A stretch of 64,000 bases of DNA from an uncultured Flavobacteriales bacterium (lineage in GTDB: Bacteria; Bacteroidota; Bacteroidia; Flavobacteriales_G; Salibacteraceae): assembly GCA_913020435.1 (NCBI GenBank), contig CAJVZZ010000011.1:1-64000 (forward strand). The letters are read 5' to 3'. Position 1 is the stretch's first letter. Every line of letters starts with the position of its first letter. This document shows positions 1-9,638 of the stretch, one piece after another. Under the pieces are notes generated by a model, which had not been told where the DNA came from, ran no database searches, and was given only the letters and a program-made list of their open reading frames with translations. The position numbers were made by a program, and so were the translations under genes.

Positions 1-66
1 TTGAGCGCTCACATTAAAAGCAACAAAAGTCAAAAGGATAATAATTAAAGAGTTAAGTTTTTTCAT
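1..66 (-). CDS. N-terminus of a secreted protein (partial)
   Basis: An ATG at 66-64 on the minus strand opens a frame that runs off the left edge. The 22 visible residues form a textbook Sec signal peptide: MKKL, a hydrophobic stretch rich in I, L, V and F, then a VSA-Q ending of the kind common before signal peptidase I cleavage in this window. Only the leader is present, so nothing can be said about the mature protein. It diverges from the lytic transglycosylase gene at 274. Confidence 0.7.
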   Translation of the reverse strand, partial: MKKLNSLIIILLTFVAFNVSAQ

Positions 67-273
67 AAGTGTAAAGTTTAATTTTTAAAATAAGGGTGTA
101 AATTTAGTATTAATTCTGGCATCATTACATTTTCGATAAGGCTTGGTTGGGTTATTTATTTGGTTAACTATTTATGGTACTCCTTTCAACAAGTCAACGT
201 TAGCATAATAACATGGTAAGATCAGCGTTAATCTGCGTTGTCCGTACTTTCGTAACCTAATTTTCTTTAAAAA

Positions 274-1758
274 ATGATACGACTTTTTATTTCCTTTTCT
301 CTTCTATCAATTTCATTATTGGCGCTGGCTGCAGAACCCTTTGGCGAATTCAAAGACAGTACTAAGCTGGCATTATCTGACAGCCTTTTGTTACCCTCTT
401 TTAGAGACCTGCAGTCGGTTAAGATGCTAGATGATGCATTTTCGGAATTCAGTAAAACAAACTTTTTAGGTAAGAGCGATTATCTTGATACATCTGTGGC
501 ATGGAATTCTGAATTCGTGGACCTAAATGATTCCATTATTCGAAATCATTTAAATGTTCTAGATCAGAATACGCCATTTGCTTTATCGTATAATGAACGT
601 GTTAAAGCGTTTATTAATCTTTATGGAAATAAAAAGCGTCTCCTTTCTGCTAAAGTCATGGGACTTCAAGATTATTACTTTCCCTTGATAGAAGAGATTT
701 TGGACAAATATGATATGCCTTATGAAATGAAATATTTGGCAATTGTAGAATCTGCACTTAACCCAACGGCTAATAGCAGAGCTGGAGCAAAAGGACTTTG
801 GCAGTTTATGTACGCAACTGGTAAAATGTATGACCTTAACGTAACATCATACACTGATGATAGGTTCGATCCTTATTTATCAACCGAAGCAGCATGTAAG
901 TATTTAAGTTATTTGAATAAATATTATGATGATTGGAACCTTGCATTAGCAGCATACAATTGTGGCCCCGGAAATGTGAATAAGGCAATTCGCCGCTCGG
1001 GTGGCAAGAAAGGGTACTGGGAAATTTATCCACACTTACCTAGAGAGACTAGAGGCTATGTTCCTGCCTTTATAGCTGTAAATTATGTTTTAAACTATCC
1101 TGATGAATTTAATATTAAAGCAATAAAACCACCAACAACTCATTTCGATAATGATACCATTCATATCAAAGGCCCTATAAATTTCAGTCATTTAGCCTCT
1201 ACACTAAACTATCCATTAGAAAAGATAGAATATCTAAATCCAGTTTATAAATTGAGTATGATTCCTAATGATGGTAAATTCCATGTTCTAAAATTGCCAA
1301 ATGCTGAACTGGGTGTTTTCTTAAATAACCAAGATTCTATTCTCTCATTGTACAAACCGAAAAAAGATGATTCTGAGAAAGTCTTAGCTGCCCAAAAGCA
1401 TGTAGAAACATACAGAGTTCGAAATGGTGATTATCTTGGGAAAATTGCGAGCCGATACGGGGTTTCGGTAAGGGATATAAAAGAATGGAATGGCCTAAGA
1501 TCAAACAATCTAAAAATCGGACAACGTTTAACTATTTATTCAAAAGGAAATACACCGAAATCTTCAGCATCTAAAACAAAAATCACTACGACTTCTTCAG
1601 GCGGTTACGAGTATTATACTATACGATCAGGCGACACACTCTGGGATATAGCTAAAGCAAAAGGCTTAACTACTGCTCAAATAAAAACACTAAATCGCAA
1701 CCTAAATGAACGAAAACTTAAACCCGGCGATAAAATTATTGTAGGTAAAAAAGGATAA
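274..1758 (+). CDS. mltD: MltD-like membrane-bound lytic murein transglycosylase with two LysM domains
   Basis: This enzyme cleaves peptidoglycan glycan strands in the periplasm, forming 1,6-anhydro-muramic ends. Residues 1-20 are a signal peptide. The SLT domain spans about residues 135-260; the catalytic Glu is E159 in IVESALNP, followed by the family motifs GAKGLWQF and ALAAYNCGPGNV. Two LysM peptidoglycan-binding repeats follow at about 382-426 and 449-492, joined by a Ser/Thr/Lys linker. Length (494 residues) and domain order fit the MltD family. The next gene starts two bases after the stop, so they are probably co-transcribed. No lipobox is visible, so it is more likely soluble in the periplasm than lipid-anchored. 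Confidence 0.93.
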   Translation: MIRLFISFSLLSISLLALAAEPFGEFKDSTKLALSDSLLLPSFRDLQSVKMLDDAFSEFSKTNFLGKSDYLDTSVAWNSEFVDLNDSIIRNHLNVLDQNTPFALSYNERVKAFINLYGNKKRLLSAKVMGLQDYYFPLIEEILDKYDMPYEMKYLAIVESALNPTANSRAGAKGLWQFMYATGKMYDLNVTSYTDDRFDPYLSTEAACKYLSYLNKYYDDWNLALAAYNCGPGNVNKAIRRSGGKKGYWEIYPHLPRETRGYVPAFIAVNYVLNYPDEFNIKAIKPPTTHFDNDTIHIKGPINFSHLASTLNYPLEKIEYLNPVYKLSMIPNDGKFHVLKLPNAELGVFLNNQDSILSLYKPKKDDSEKVLAAQKHVETYRVRNGDYLGKIASRYGVSVRDIKEWNGLRSNNLKIGQRLTIYSKGNTPKSSASKTKITTTSSGGYEYYTIRSGDTLWDIAKAKGLTTAQIKTLNRNLNERKLKPGDKIIVGKKG

Positions 1759-1760
1759 TT

Positions 1761-2780
1761 ATGCGACTAATTACTTTAGCCATTGTCTTAATTGGAATAT
1801 TTTTAGTTGGTTGTGATTCAGATTCCTCCGATTTTAAGCCTGGCTACTCAGGGAGTTTTGGAGAATTATTAGTGGTAGTGCCAACAGCTTTATGGAATTC
1901 ACCCACTGGCGATAGCATATTTACATTATTCAACACGCCTCAATATGGATTACCTCAAAAAGAATCCCCTTTCACTGTTATTCATGTAAAATCTGAGAAA
2001 TTCAATAGCGTTTTAACAGGTCACAGAAACGTATTCTTCGCTGACATCAAACAAAAATATGCTGGTCAAGAAGCTACTTATATCTTAAAGAAAAACAAAT
2101 GGGCTAAGGGACAGGTTGTTGTGGAGTTTACAGCCCCTGACAAAGCCTCTTTTCTAAAGCTTTTGAACTCGGAGCTGGAAAATATTATTGACATTTTTAC
2201 CACCGCAGAAATGAATCGATTGGTTTTGAAAAATAAAAAGTTCGGAAGCAAAGAAATCAGAAAAGAAATTCAAAAAAGTCAGGGCTATGAATTGTTTGTG
2301 CAAAAAGATATGCGGCTTGAAAAAAATAAGGAAAATTTAGTTTGGCTGCGTTTAGAAAGGGAAAAACCTAAAGGCGGATTCCAGCACCAAATAAGCCAAG
2401 GTGTATTAATTGTAACACAACCTTATACGGCAAAACAACAATTTTTAGACACTAACATTTTACATACCATTGATTCAATATTACAGACTGAAATTCCGGG
2501 GCCTAAAGAAGGCAACTATATGGGAATAGCTGACGCCTACGTTAAGCCTGTTTTTAAAGAAATAAATTTTAAAGAAAACTTTTGTAAATCATCAACTGGA
2601 CTCTGGGAAATGAAGGGCAACTTCTTTGGTGGCCCCTTCTATGCTCTTACAATGCTGCATCCTAATAAGAAAGATCTTGTTTTTATTTACGGTTATGTTT
2701 TTGCACCTCAATTTAATAAACGAGAATTTTTAAGAGAAGTAAAAGCAGTAATGCATTCCATCACTTTTCCAAAAGACTAA
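1761..2780 (+). CDS. DUF4837 family lipoprotein
   Basis: The N-terminus has a lipoprotein signal with lipobox LVGC, so Cys18 would be lipidated. The following sequence (YSGSFGELLVVV, then a region with LVWLRLEREKP and a conserved GLWEM/GGPF section near the C-terminus) is what I recognise as the DUF4837 family, found in Bacteroidota and without an assigned function. The gene follows mltD by two bases, which suggests a shared cell-envelope role, but that is inference. Its stop codon overlaps the stop of the convergent recO gene. Confidence 0.8.
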   Translation: MRLITLAIVLIGIFLVGCDSDSSDFKPGYSGSFGELLVVVPTALWNSPTGDSIFTLFNTPQYGLPQKESPFTVIHVKSEKFNSVLTGHRNVFFADIKQKYAGQEATYILKKNKWAKGQVVVEFTAPDKASFLKLLNSELENIIDIFTTAEMNRLVLKNKKFGSKEIRKEIQKSQGYELFVQKDMRLEKNKENLVWLRLEREKPKGGFQHQISQGVLIVTQPYTAKQQFLDTNILHTIDSILQTEIPGPKEGNYMGIADAYVKPVFKEINFKENFCKSSTGLWEMKGNFFGGPFYALTMLHPNKKDLVFIYGYVFAPQFNKREFLREVKAVMHSITFPKD

Positions 2781-3490
2781 TCGAATAATTCTTGCAGGAC
2801 CGAAAGAGATTTTAAACCCGAAACACCTTCCAAGTGCATTGAATAATATTTAATGATAGCATCTCTCAAATCATTCCGTTGCTGTTTTGAAAGCTTGAGC
2901 TGAAAATCGTAACCATCGTCGATCAAATTGCGAAGCAGTTTACTGTCTCCAACTTCTAAATAATTCAAATGTACGGGCCGTAAAATGGTGAACTGTCCTT
3001 CGCTTAAATCAAAAAAAGAACTTCGATTATTTTGGAAGTTATTTGCTGGTTGGATCCCCAAATATCGTGTCAATTTTAAAAGAAAAACCAAATAGAAATT
3101 TGGCTGGTATCGTTCTTCGAACAAATCAATTGAGGAAGACACGAACTCAAACATTGCTGGTTGAGCATCGTTTTCTTTTAAGGATTTCGAGATTATTTCG
3201 GCTAGAAAAAATGCAACTGCAGTCTGTTCCATTTTTCCACGAATATTAGACCGCATCTTTAGTGTCTTCACATTTCGGATAGATGCAAGGCTTGACTTTG
3301 GAGCTTTGTACGTTTCTATCTCTACTTCATTTAATGGAAAAAGCTGAGCAAGTTGGCCTTTCTTAATTCCCTTAGTTCCTTGAAAAACAAAAGTTTCAAG
3401 CGCTCCTTTTTCCGTCAAAAACTTCACCATAAAGCTTGATTCACGAAACCGTATCTTCCATAAAAAAATTGCTTTTTGTGAAGCCTCCAT
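2777..3490 (-). CDS. recO: DNA repair protein RecO
   Basis: RecO loads RecA onto SSB-coated single-stranded DNA together with RecR in the RecFOR recombinational repair pathway. The N-terminal part has the OB-fold pattern of the family (KIRFRESSFMVKFLTEKG, then KGIKKGQLAQLFPLNEVE). The middle and C-terminal part (residues about 80-237) is the helical RecO_C region with ISKSL, FLLKLTRYLG and LIDDGYDFQLKLS. Length, 237 residues, is typical of Bacteroidota RecO. The four-Cys zinc motif seen in some RecO proteins is absent. The ATG at 3490-3488 is the only sensible start. Cytoplasmic. Confidence 0.88.
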   Translation of the reverse strand: MEASQKAIFLWKIRFRESSFMVKFLTEKGALETFVFQGTKGIKKGQLAQLFPLNEVEIETYKAPKSSLASIRNVKTLKMRSNIRGKMEQTAVAFFLAEIISKSLKENDAQPAMFEFVSSSIDLFEERYQPNFYLVFLLKLTRYLGIQPANNFQNNRSSFFDLSEGQFTILRPVHLNYLEVGDSKLLRNLIDDGYDFQLKLSKQQRNDLRDAIIKYYSMHLEGVSGLKSLSVLQELFD

Positions 3491-3572
3491 TTAATAAATA
3501 CTCGCTAATTTGAAACAACGAATTTCAATTAAAATCCGTAATTATGCATTGAAATTTGAAAAACTTTTCATT

Positions 3573-5153
3573 ATGCGATTGCTGCTTTTTTCATTCTTCT
3601 TAAGCCTAACATTAACCAGTTTTGCTCAGCCAAATTCAGGCTACCTAACATTTGATGGGGATAGCAGCCAAGTGGTTATCAACTTGCAAACTTCAATCGG
3701 AAATTCAGACAAGACGATCGAGTTCTTTTTTAAGACTTGCGATAATAATTCCAGCTTAAATAAAATTGGTTTATTGATATTCCCTGCTGAAGGAATTGTA
3801 ATTAACCTTACCGTAAACTCTGCTGGGAATGCAGCAAACCTAGAAGTATCAAAAGCTACTAATCCTGCCTTCAATGATGTATACTCTGCCCCGATATACA
3901 GACACAGCAACTGGAATCATTTTGCAATTTGCTATAGATCAGTAGACTCTACAATAAGCCTGTTCTTTAATGGTGACAAACTAGGAAGCTCTGATTCATT
4001 AAAAATAAGTTCAAATCGAATGTTATTAGGAGGAAAAGCAACCGCTTATTTTAATGGAAATATTGATGAATTAAGAATAACCGATTCGTGTTTATATTTT
4101 AGTAATTATGTTGTTCCTTTCCGTTTAGAAGTTGGTTCTAACACAGCGAATCTATTTTCATTTAACACCAAGTTTGCAAACGAGACCTTTGTTTCATCTG
4201 GAAAAAACATTGATTCGGCTTTCGCAGTAAATGGCGCTTATGGTGTTGCTGAAATCAGCGTAACCCGAGATACTTCAATTTGCTCTGGTGATAGTTTAAA
4301 ATTAACAGCTTCTGGTGGCTCCCTTTTCAAATGGACATCAAAAAACTTTATTAGCTCAGACTCTATTTCCGGTCCTACTTTAGCCGCTTACATTAGTGAT
4401 ACTCTGAGTGTGAGTATCTCAAATAAAAATGGTTGTTCTATCAATAAAAATATCGAATTACTAATTATCGCTCCGCCTATAGTTGCTCTAGGAAATGATA
4501 CTACGGTATGCGCAGAAACCATAATTCGGCTTGATGCAGGAAAACATGCAGCATATATCTGGTCTAGTACTCAAGCTGATTCTGCTGTTTATACTACTTC
4601 AGGCACAGTCTGGGTAAAAGTTGAGTCTAAAAAAGGGTGTTCGACAACAGACACTATAAATATTCTTGAATTTCCTGCACCAACAATTGAACTTGGACCT
4701 GATACTCTTCTTCAAAAGGGGTTTACCATTTCGATAGGTGTTGCTGCAGTGTTTGCAAGCTACAAGTGGTCTACGGGAGAAACCTCCCCCATTATTTTAG
4801 CGACCCTTCCTTTAACCTACTCATTAACTGTTACCGATACAAATGGGTGCACATCAACAGACAATATCACGCTAAATTATCCCCCTGAAGGTGTAAGTGA
4901 ATCCGCCTTAAAAATTGTTCGTTTTTATCCAAATCCGACAAATGGTAAGTTTAGGTTGGAAACGAGTCTTGACGATAATCAGGATATAAAAATCACTGTT
5001 TTTAGCTTACTAGGAGAAACCATTTACCAAACCATATTAGATGCAACGACTAGTAATATCGTACTTCCTGAACATATTGAAAATGGGAACTACTTCATAC
5101 GAGTAGCATCGAAAAAAATCAATGAAATCTTACCTATTATTTTGACTCGATAA
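3573..5153 (+). CDS. Secreted LamG-like protein with T9SS type A sorting domain
   Basis: The ATG at 3573 puts a clean signal peptide (LLLFSFFLSLTLTSFAQ) at the very N-terminus; an in-frame TTG at 3510 would add 21 charged residues and is less likely. Residues about 22-200 resemble a concanavalin/LamG sandwich (TIEFFFKT, WNHFAICYRS, NGNIDELRI). Two or three Ig-like repeats follow, with recurring DTSICSGDSLKLTASGG, DTTVCAETIIRLDAG and LGPDT motifs typical of Bacteroidota surface proteins. The last 75 residues (RFYPNPTNGKFRLE, LLGETIYQ, GNYFIRV) form a T9SS type A domain. Expected at the cell surface or released; the ligand is unknown. Its 3' end overlaps the convergent SDR gene by 17 bases. Confidence 0.85.
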   Translation: MRLLLFSFFLSLTLTSFAQPNSGYLTFDGDSSQVVINLQTSIGNSDKTIEFFFKTCDNNSSLNKIGLLIFPAEGIVINLTVNSAGNAANLEVSKATNPAFNDVYSAPIYRHSNWNHFAICYRSVDSTISLFFNGDKLGSSDSLKISSNRMLLGGKATAYFNGNIDELRITDSCLYFSNYVVPFRLEVGSNTANLFSFNTKFANETFVSSGKNIDSAFAVNGAYGVAEISVTRDTSICSGDSLKLTASGGSLFKWTSKNFISSDSISGPTLAAYISDTLSVSISNKNGCSINKNIELLIIAPPIVALGNDTTVCAETIIRLDAGKHAAYIWSSTQADSAVYTTSGTVWVKVESKKGCSTTDTINILEFPAPTIELGPDTLLQKGFTISIGVAAVFASYKWSTGETSPIILATLPLTYSLTVTDTNGCTSTDNITLNYPPEGVSESALKIVRFYPNPTNGKFRLETSLDDNQDIKITVFSLLGETIYQTILDATTSNIVLPEHIENGNYFIRVASKKINEILPIILTR

Positions 5154-5865
5154 GACTTCTTAAGTCGACAAATGGACTTTCAAAATCTGAGGTTTTCATG
5201 TGTTCAACCAACATTTTTGCTGTCTCTTCAGGAGTTTGTAGCATTCCAGTTTCTTTCATTTCGATAAAACGATCAACCATGTCAAACTTATCCTTTGGAG
5301 TACTTCTGATTTTTTCTTGCATTGGTGACTCAACAATTCCTGGGGCAATTGCCTGAATTGAAAATTCCTTGATGCCGTTTATTTCAGCCTCTTCCTTCAC
5401 TACTTCGGTAAGCATATTTAATCCTGCTTTTGTAGCACAATACATTCCCCAACCCGGGTACGGAGCAACTGATGCTCCAGAACTAATATTCAGAATAATT
5501 TTTTCGGCATCCTTCTCGCTGTAAGCATTCAAAAAATTATTGATAAGAATAGCAGGTGCAACCAAGTTCAGTTGATAAGCGTCCGCCATTTCTGTCCCGT
5601 CTAATTGCCCGTGGTATCCTATTTCTCCAAGTGAACCTGCATTGTTTATTAAATACACCTTATCCGCTTTAAAATGATCGCCAAATCGAACTTTTGCAGT
5701 TGCAACAGCGTCAGATAAGTCTACTTTTCGATGCACATAATTTGGATGTGCGATTTCACAAGTTCGCGACATTCCAACCACGTGATTCTCTTCATCCTTC
5801 AATAACTCTTCGGCCAGTGCAAACCCTAAACCAGATGATGTTCCTGTAATATAAAATACCTTCAT
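5137..5865 (-). CDS. SDR-family NAD(P)-dependent oxidoreductase
   Basis: A classical short-chain dehydrogenase of 242 residues. The cofactor-binding motif TGTSSGLG is at residues 8-15, the NNAGS motif at about 74-78, a catalytic Ser in NISSGASVAPYPG and the YxxxK pair in YCATKAG. The short length and the early Arg/Ser-rich cofactor region resemble sepiapterin-reductase-like or YciK-like SDRs, but the substrate cannot be read from the sequence. It lies 4 bases downstream of the cystathionine gamma-synthase-like gene and is probably co-transcribed with it. Cytoplasmic. Confidence 0.88.
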   Translation of the reverse strand: MKVFYITGTSSGLGFALAEELLKDEENHVVGMSRTCEIAHPNYVHRKVDLSDAVATAKVRFGDHFKADKVYLINNAGSLGEIGYHGQLDGTEMADAYQLNLVAPAILINNFLNAYSEKDAEKIILNISSGASVAPYPGWGMYCATKAGLNMLTEVVKEEAEINGIKEFSIQAIAPGIVESPMQEKIRSTPKDKFDMVDRFIEMKETGMLQTPEETAKMLVEHMKTSDFESPFVDLRSLIESK

Positions 5866-5869
5866 AATC

Positions 5870-7012
5870 TTACCCTTCTATTGCTTGTTTTAAATCGGCA
5901 ATCAAATCTTCCGCGTCTTCTATTCCGACACTCAATCGAATCATCGAATCTTTTATTCCTGTTTTTTCTCTTTCTTCTTTTGGAATTGATGCATGTGTCA
6001 TTGATGCGGGATGTCCGCACAAAGATTCTACTCCACCAAGACTTTCGGCAAGGGAGAATACCCTAACACTTGAAACAATTTTTTTTGCTGTCTCGTAACT
6101 ATCTTCTACCGCAGTGAAAGACATCATACCACCAAAATCACGCATTTGTGATTTTGCTACTTTATGATTTGGATGATTTTCGAAACCTGGCCAATACACT
6201 TTATCAACCGCTGGATGACTTTCTAAAAATTCAGCAATTTTTGCACCGTTTTCACAGTGTCTTTGCATTCTTAAGTGCAAGGTTTTAATTCCTCGAAGCA
6301 CCAAAAAAGAATCCATTGGCCCGCAAACTGCACCAGACGAATTCTGTATAAAATATAATTGTTCTGCTATCTCATCATCATTAATAATTAAAGCGCCCAT
6401 TACTACATCAGAGTGGCCTCCAAGATATTTAGTAGCAGAATGCATTACGATATCTGCACCCATATCCAAGGGGTTTTGCAAGTAAGGACTAGCAAATGTG
6501 TTGTCAACCCCTAGCATACAGTTGTGTTTTTTTGCAAATGAAGATGCTTTCTTAATATCAATAATATTAAGCATTGGATTAGTGGGAGTTTCTATCCAAA
6601 CTAATTTGGTATTTTCATTTACTAAATCATCTAGCTTATCAAAATCAGTCATTTCAGTAAAATGAAACTTGATTCCGTACTTCTCAAATATTTTAGTAAA
6701 AATTCGATAAGTTCCTCCATACAAATCACTCGTAGAAATTACCTCATCGCCAGGGTTCAACATTTTAATTACAGCATCAATCGCCGCCAATCCACTTCCA
6801 AAACACAATCCATGTTTTCCGTTTTCAATAGACGCAAGGTTATTTTCTAAAGCATGCCTTGTTGGATTTTGAGTTCGGCTGTACTCGTACCCTTTATGCT
6901 CGCCGAGTGAATTCTGCACGTATGTTGACGTTTGATAAATCGGCGTCATTATCGCCCCTGTTGACGGGTCGGGAATCAATCCTCCGTGAATTACTTTAGT
7001 ACCGATTTTCAA
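5870..7012 (-). CDS. Cystathionine gamma-synthase/gamma-lyase family PLP enzyme
   Basis: Fold-type I PLP enzyme of Cys/Met metabolism. Hallmarks are GTKVIHGG at the N-terminus, GYEYSRTQNPT, FGSGLAAIDAV (phosphate binding), the GVDNTFASPYLQNP segment with the PLP-contacting Asp, and the PLP lysine K195 in SATKYLGGHSD. The C-terminal LAESLGGVESL and PASMTHA motifs fit cystathionine gamma-synthase, beta/gamma-lyase or O-succinylhomoserine sulfhydrylase, which cannot be told apart by eye. The start codon is TTG at 7012-7010; no ATG precedes it in frame and the N-terminal alignment supports it. A TACATTTG -7 box lies about 28 bases upstream. Confidence 0.9.
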   Translation of the reverse strand: MKIGTKVIHGGLIPDPSTGAIMTPIYQTSTYVQNSLGEHKGYEYSRTQNPTRHALENNLASIENGKHGLCFGSGLAAIDAVIKMLNPGDEVISTSDLYGGTYRIFTKIFEKYGIKFHFTEMTDFDKLDDLVNENTKLVWIETPTNPMLNIIDIKKASSFAKKHNCMLGVDNTFASPYLQNPLDMGADIVMHSATKYLGGHSDVVMGALIINDDEIAEQLYFIQNSSGAVCGPMDSFLVLRGIKTLHLRMQRHCENGAKIAEFLESHPAVDKVYWPGFENHPNHKVAKSQMRDFGGMMSFTAVEDSYETAKKIVSSVRVFSLAESLGGVESLCGHPASMTHASIPKEEREKTGIKDSMIRLSVGIEDAEDLIADLKQAIEG

Positions 7013-7040
7013 AGTAAAATGATCTGTTTTGAATTAGATT

Positions 7041-7048
7041 CAAATGTA
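7041..7048 (-). promoter_or_regulatory. Bacteroidota -7 box TACATTTG
   Basis: On the minus strand this reads TACATTTG, an exact match to the Bacteroidota -7 consensus TAnnTTTG. It sits 28 bases before the TTG start of the PLP enzyme gene, giving a short leader. No convincing -33 TTG is seen at the usual spacing. Confidence 0.55.
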
Positions 7049-7081
7049 ATGCTTAATCGAGATTTTCCTACTTTCGGGCTT

Positions 7082-7873
7082 ATGAAATTAACAACGAAAA
7101 ACGGGTTTTTATCTATCCTTGTTTTATGCAGTACTGCGCTCATTTCTTGCGAATCAAAGGAGGAGGCGCCCGTTGCAAAGTACAAAGCATTGGAAATTGA
7201 CAAAACAAAGGTGGAGTTTCAGTTAACCGGTAACTTGGATGATGCATCTTCTTTTGATATCAAATTAGAATTTCCTCAACTAAATAACATAGACTCAACT
7301 TTGTTAAAGACAATTATTCAACAAGAAACTCATAAGCTGATTCACAAATCAACTATATCAGATTCTTTGCTAGAAAACAAAGAGCAAGTGGTTGCTGAGT
7401 TAGAAATTGCATACAAAGCTTTTAGAGCAGATTTTCCAGAGATAAACTCGGAGTGGTATTTAAATCGAACGGTAGAAGTTGCTTATCAAAGTGAAAAATA
7501 CGTTACACTAATGATCCTTGAACAATCGTATATGGGTGGTGGGCATTCAAATGAATTAATGACCTTCAAAACATTCATCGTAAAAACAGGACAAAAAATC
7601 TCTTTGAGTCAATTGCTTTCTAACAATGAATACCTAGTAGCCGAAGGCTTGGCTGAAAACGCATTTAGAAAACAAAAAGGATTTAAACCTAGTGATGACC
7701 TTAAGGCTAATGGCTGGTACTTTCCCAATGGTCGATTTACCTTAAACAACAATTATCATTTAACCGATTCTACGATAATTATACGATACAATACATATGA
7801 CATAGGGTCTTATGAAGCAGGAGCGACTACTTTAGAAATTGATTTGGATAAAATTAAAAAAGGTGCAGCATAA
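7082..7873 (+). CDS. DUF3298-containing lipoprotein (RsiV-like fold)
   Basis: The ATG at 7082 gives a lipoprotein signal ending in the lipobox LISC; an in-frame GTG at 6986 would add 32 residues that overlap the divergent PLP gene and hide the signal, so it is rejected. The body matches the DUF4163/DUF3298 pair: VEVAYQSEKYVTLMILEQSYMGG region, GGHSNELMTFKTF, then LSQLL and the C-terminal ADLFxF-like strands (IIIRYNTYDIGSYEAG). These domains also occur in the extracellular part of RsiV and in PdaC, but no enzyme motif is visible here. A near-consensus box, TACTTTCG (7069-7076), lies five bases before the ATG. Confidence 0.75.
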   Translation: MKLTTKNGFLSILVLCSTALISCESKEEAPVAKYKALEIDKTKVEFQLTGNLDDASSFDIKLEFPQLNNIDSTLLKTIIQQETHKLIHKSTISDSLLENKEQVVAELEIAYKAFRADFPEINSEWYLNRTVEVAYQSEKYVTLMILEQSYMGGGHSNELMTFKTFIVKTGQKISLSQLLSNNEYLVAEGLAENAFRKQKGFKPSDDLKANGWYFPNGRFTLNNNYHLTDSTIIIRYNTYDIGSYEAGATTLEIDLDKIKKGAA

Positions 7874-8053
7874 AAAAACAGCTCGAAAACTGCTTTAAAT
7901 AAAGAGGAACTCAATCTTCACTTTTTTCAGAATAACTGCTAACACCCATAACTTAACTATAAAAAATCACGCTCACGCCCTCTTTTTTAATATGCCTGCA
8001 TAGTATTAACGAAGAAGAATAGAAAAAGTTATTTTTGAATCAAACTATTTATT

Positions 8054-8494
8054 ATGATAAAGACAGCAACAATTCTATTGGTACTAGTGATTACGAGCAG
8101 TTTGGCTTTTTCGCAAAATGCAAATGATGTAATCGGTAAATGGAAAACTATTGATGATGAGACAGGAGAAGCAAAATCGATTGTTGAACTATATAAGGTT
8201 GGAAATAAACTGCAGGGTAAAGTGATTCAAATCTTGAATCCCGCCAAAGTAGATAATGTCTGTACTCTTTGCGAAGACAACAGAAAAGGTAAGCGTATTC
8301 AGGGAATGATTATCGTAAAAGACATGGTTTGGGATGTTGATGAATGGGATGATGGAACTATCCTCGACCCAAACAAAGGTTCTATTTACGATTGCAAACT
8401 ATGGCTAGAAAACGACAATAAGGACAAGTTATATCTCAGAGGATATATTGGATTTTTATTCCGCACCCAAAACTGGTACAGAATCACCGAATAA
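8054..8494 (+). CDS. DUF2147 domain secreted protein
   Basis: Residues 1-20 form a signal peptide (LLVLVITSSLAFSQ). The mature 125 residues match the DUF2147 family: DVIGKWKTIDDETGEAKSIVELYK, GKRIQGMIIVKDM, and a final LYLRGYIGFLFRTQNWYRI. The family resembles lipocalin-like small periplasmic proteins whose role is not established. The serine hydrolase gene begins 10 bases downstream, so the two are likely co-transcribed. Confidence 0.85.
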   Translation: MIKTATILLVLVITSSLAFSQNANDVIGKWKTIDDETGEAKSIVELYKVGNKLQGKVIQILNPAKVDNVCTLCEDNRKGKRIQGMIIVKDMVWDVDEWDDGTILDPNKGSIYDCKLWLENDNKDKLYLRGYIGFLFRTQNWYRITE

Positions 8495-8503
8495 GACAAC
8501 TTC

Positions 8504-9634
8504 TTGAAATTTAAAACAATACTAATAGCCCAAATTTTTTGGGCTTTTTTTAGTTGCACTGGTGATGAAGAATCCTCTGTGCCAAAAATTCCATCGGCTA
8601 ATTTTAAAATTGAACTTACAGATCAGCAAAAAAAACTAGCTAAATCTATAGATAGTATTGCATCTAAAAGACATAAGCAAGGTATTTTTAATGGTGTCGT
8701 ATTATTCGCTGAATATGGGCTTCCTATTTATTCTAAAGCATTTGGGTTTGCAAATTTCAAAACAAAAGAGCTGCTTACGGAACACTCTGTTTTTCAATTG
8801 GCATCGGTTTCAAAAATGTTTACTGCTACCGCTATACTTTTATTACAGCAAAAAGGGTACTTGTCTATTAACGATAGCATTCATCACATTATTCCTAACT
8901 TCCCCTATAAGGGCTTAATTATACGTCACTTACTTACTCACAGAAGTGGTTTGCCCAGGTATATGGTTGTGACTGACGAGCATTGGCCAAGAGACAGTAT
9001 GTTAACAAATGAGGATATGCATGCCGTTATGGTTGCTCATTCTCCTAAACGTTATTTTTCACCAGATTTTCGATTCAATTATCAAAATACTAACTACGCA
9101 TATTTGGCTCTGATAGTTGAGCGAGTTTCAGGGCAGAGTTTCGACAATTTTGTACGTGATCATATTTTTGAACCATTGGGAATGTACAATTCTAGAGTCT
9201 ACTCAGGAAAAAAACAGCCCGACATTGCTGGTGCGGTTGTTGGCCACATTTACCGTCGCCCAAGAATTGTTTTACCACAAGAGAACTATATCAATGGGGT
9301 CTCAGGAGACAAGGGTGTCTACGCCTCTGTTGGTGATCTCTTAAAATTCGATCAAGCCTTATATACCGATACTTTCTTAACTGCCGAAAGCAAGCAACTC
9401 ATGTTTCATCCATGGACCAAATGGCGCAGAGCCGGCAAAGACAGTTACGGGTTTGGTTGGAGAATTTCCAATTTTGAAAAAGACAACTTAGTCTATCACT
9501 ACGGCTGGTGGAATGGGTTTAAGACCAGCTTTATGCGTTATACAAATTCCAAACGGACCATTATTATCCTAACTAATAGAGATCGAAAATTAACTTTAAC
9601 TAAGGAGCTTCAAGCGCTATTATTCCCTGAATAA
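8504..9634 (+). CDS. Beta-lactamase class C-like serine hydrolase, lipoprotein
   Basis: A penicillin-binding-protein/class C beta-lactamase fold enzyme. The start is TTG at 8504, which directly yields a lipoprotein signal with lipobox AFFSC; no ATG is available upstream. The active-site SxxK is SVSK in FQLASVSKMFTA, the YxN motif is YQN in RFNYQNTNYAYLAL, and the third motif is HYG in LVYHYGWWNGFKTS. Such envelope hydrolases act on D-amino-acid peptides or esters; real beta-lactamase activity is not implied. Expected on the periplasmic or outer surface of a membrane through its lipid anchor. Confidence 0.85.
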   Translation: MKFKTILIAQIFWAFFSCTGDEESSVPKIPSANFKIELTDQQKKLAKSIDSIASKRHKQGIFNGVVLFAEYGLPIYSKAFGFANFKTKELLTEHSVFQLASVSKMFTATAILLLQQKGYLSINDSIHHIIPNFPYKGLIIRHLLTHRSGLPRYMVVTDEHWPRDSMLTNEDMHAVMVAHSPKRYFSPDFRFNYQNTNYAYLALIVERVSGQSFDNFVRDHIFEPLGMYNSRVYSGKKQPDIAGAVVGHIYRRPRIVLPQENYINGVSGDKGVYASVGDLLKFDQALYTDTFLTAESKQLMFHPWTKWRRAGKDSYGFGWRISNFEKDNLVYHYGWWNGFKTSFMRYTNSKRTIIILTNRDRKLTLTKELQALLFPE

Positions 9635-9638
9635 TAAC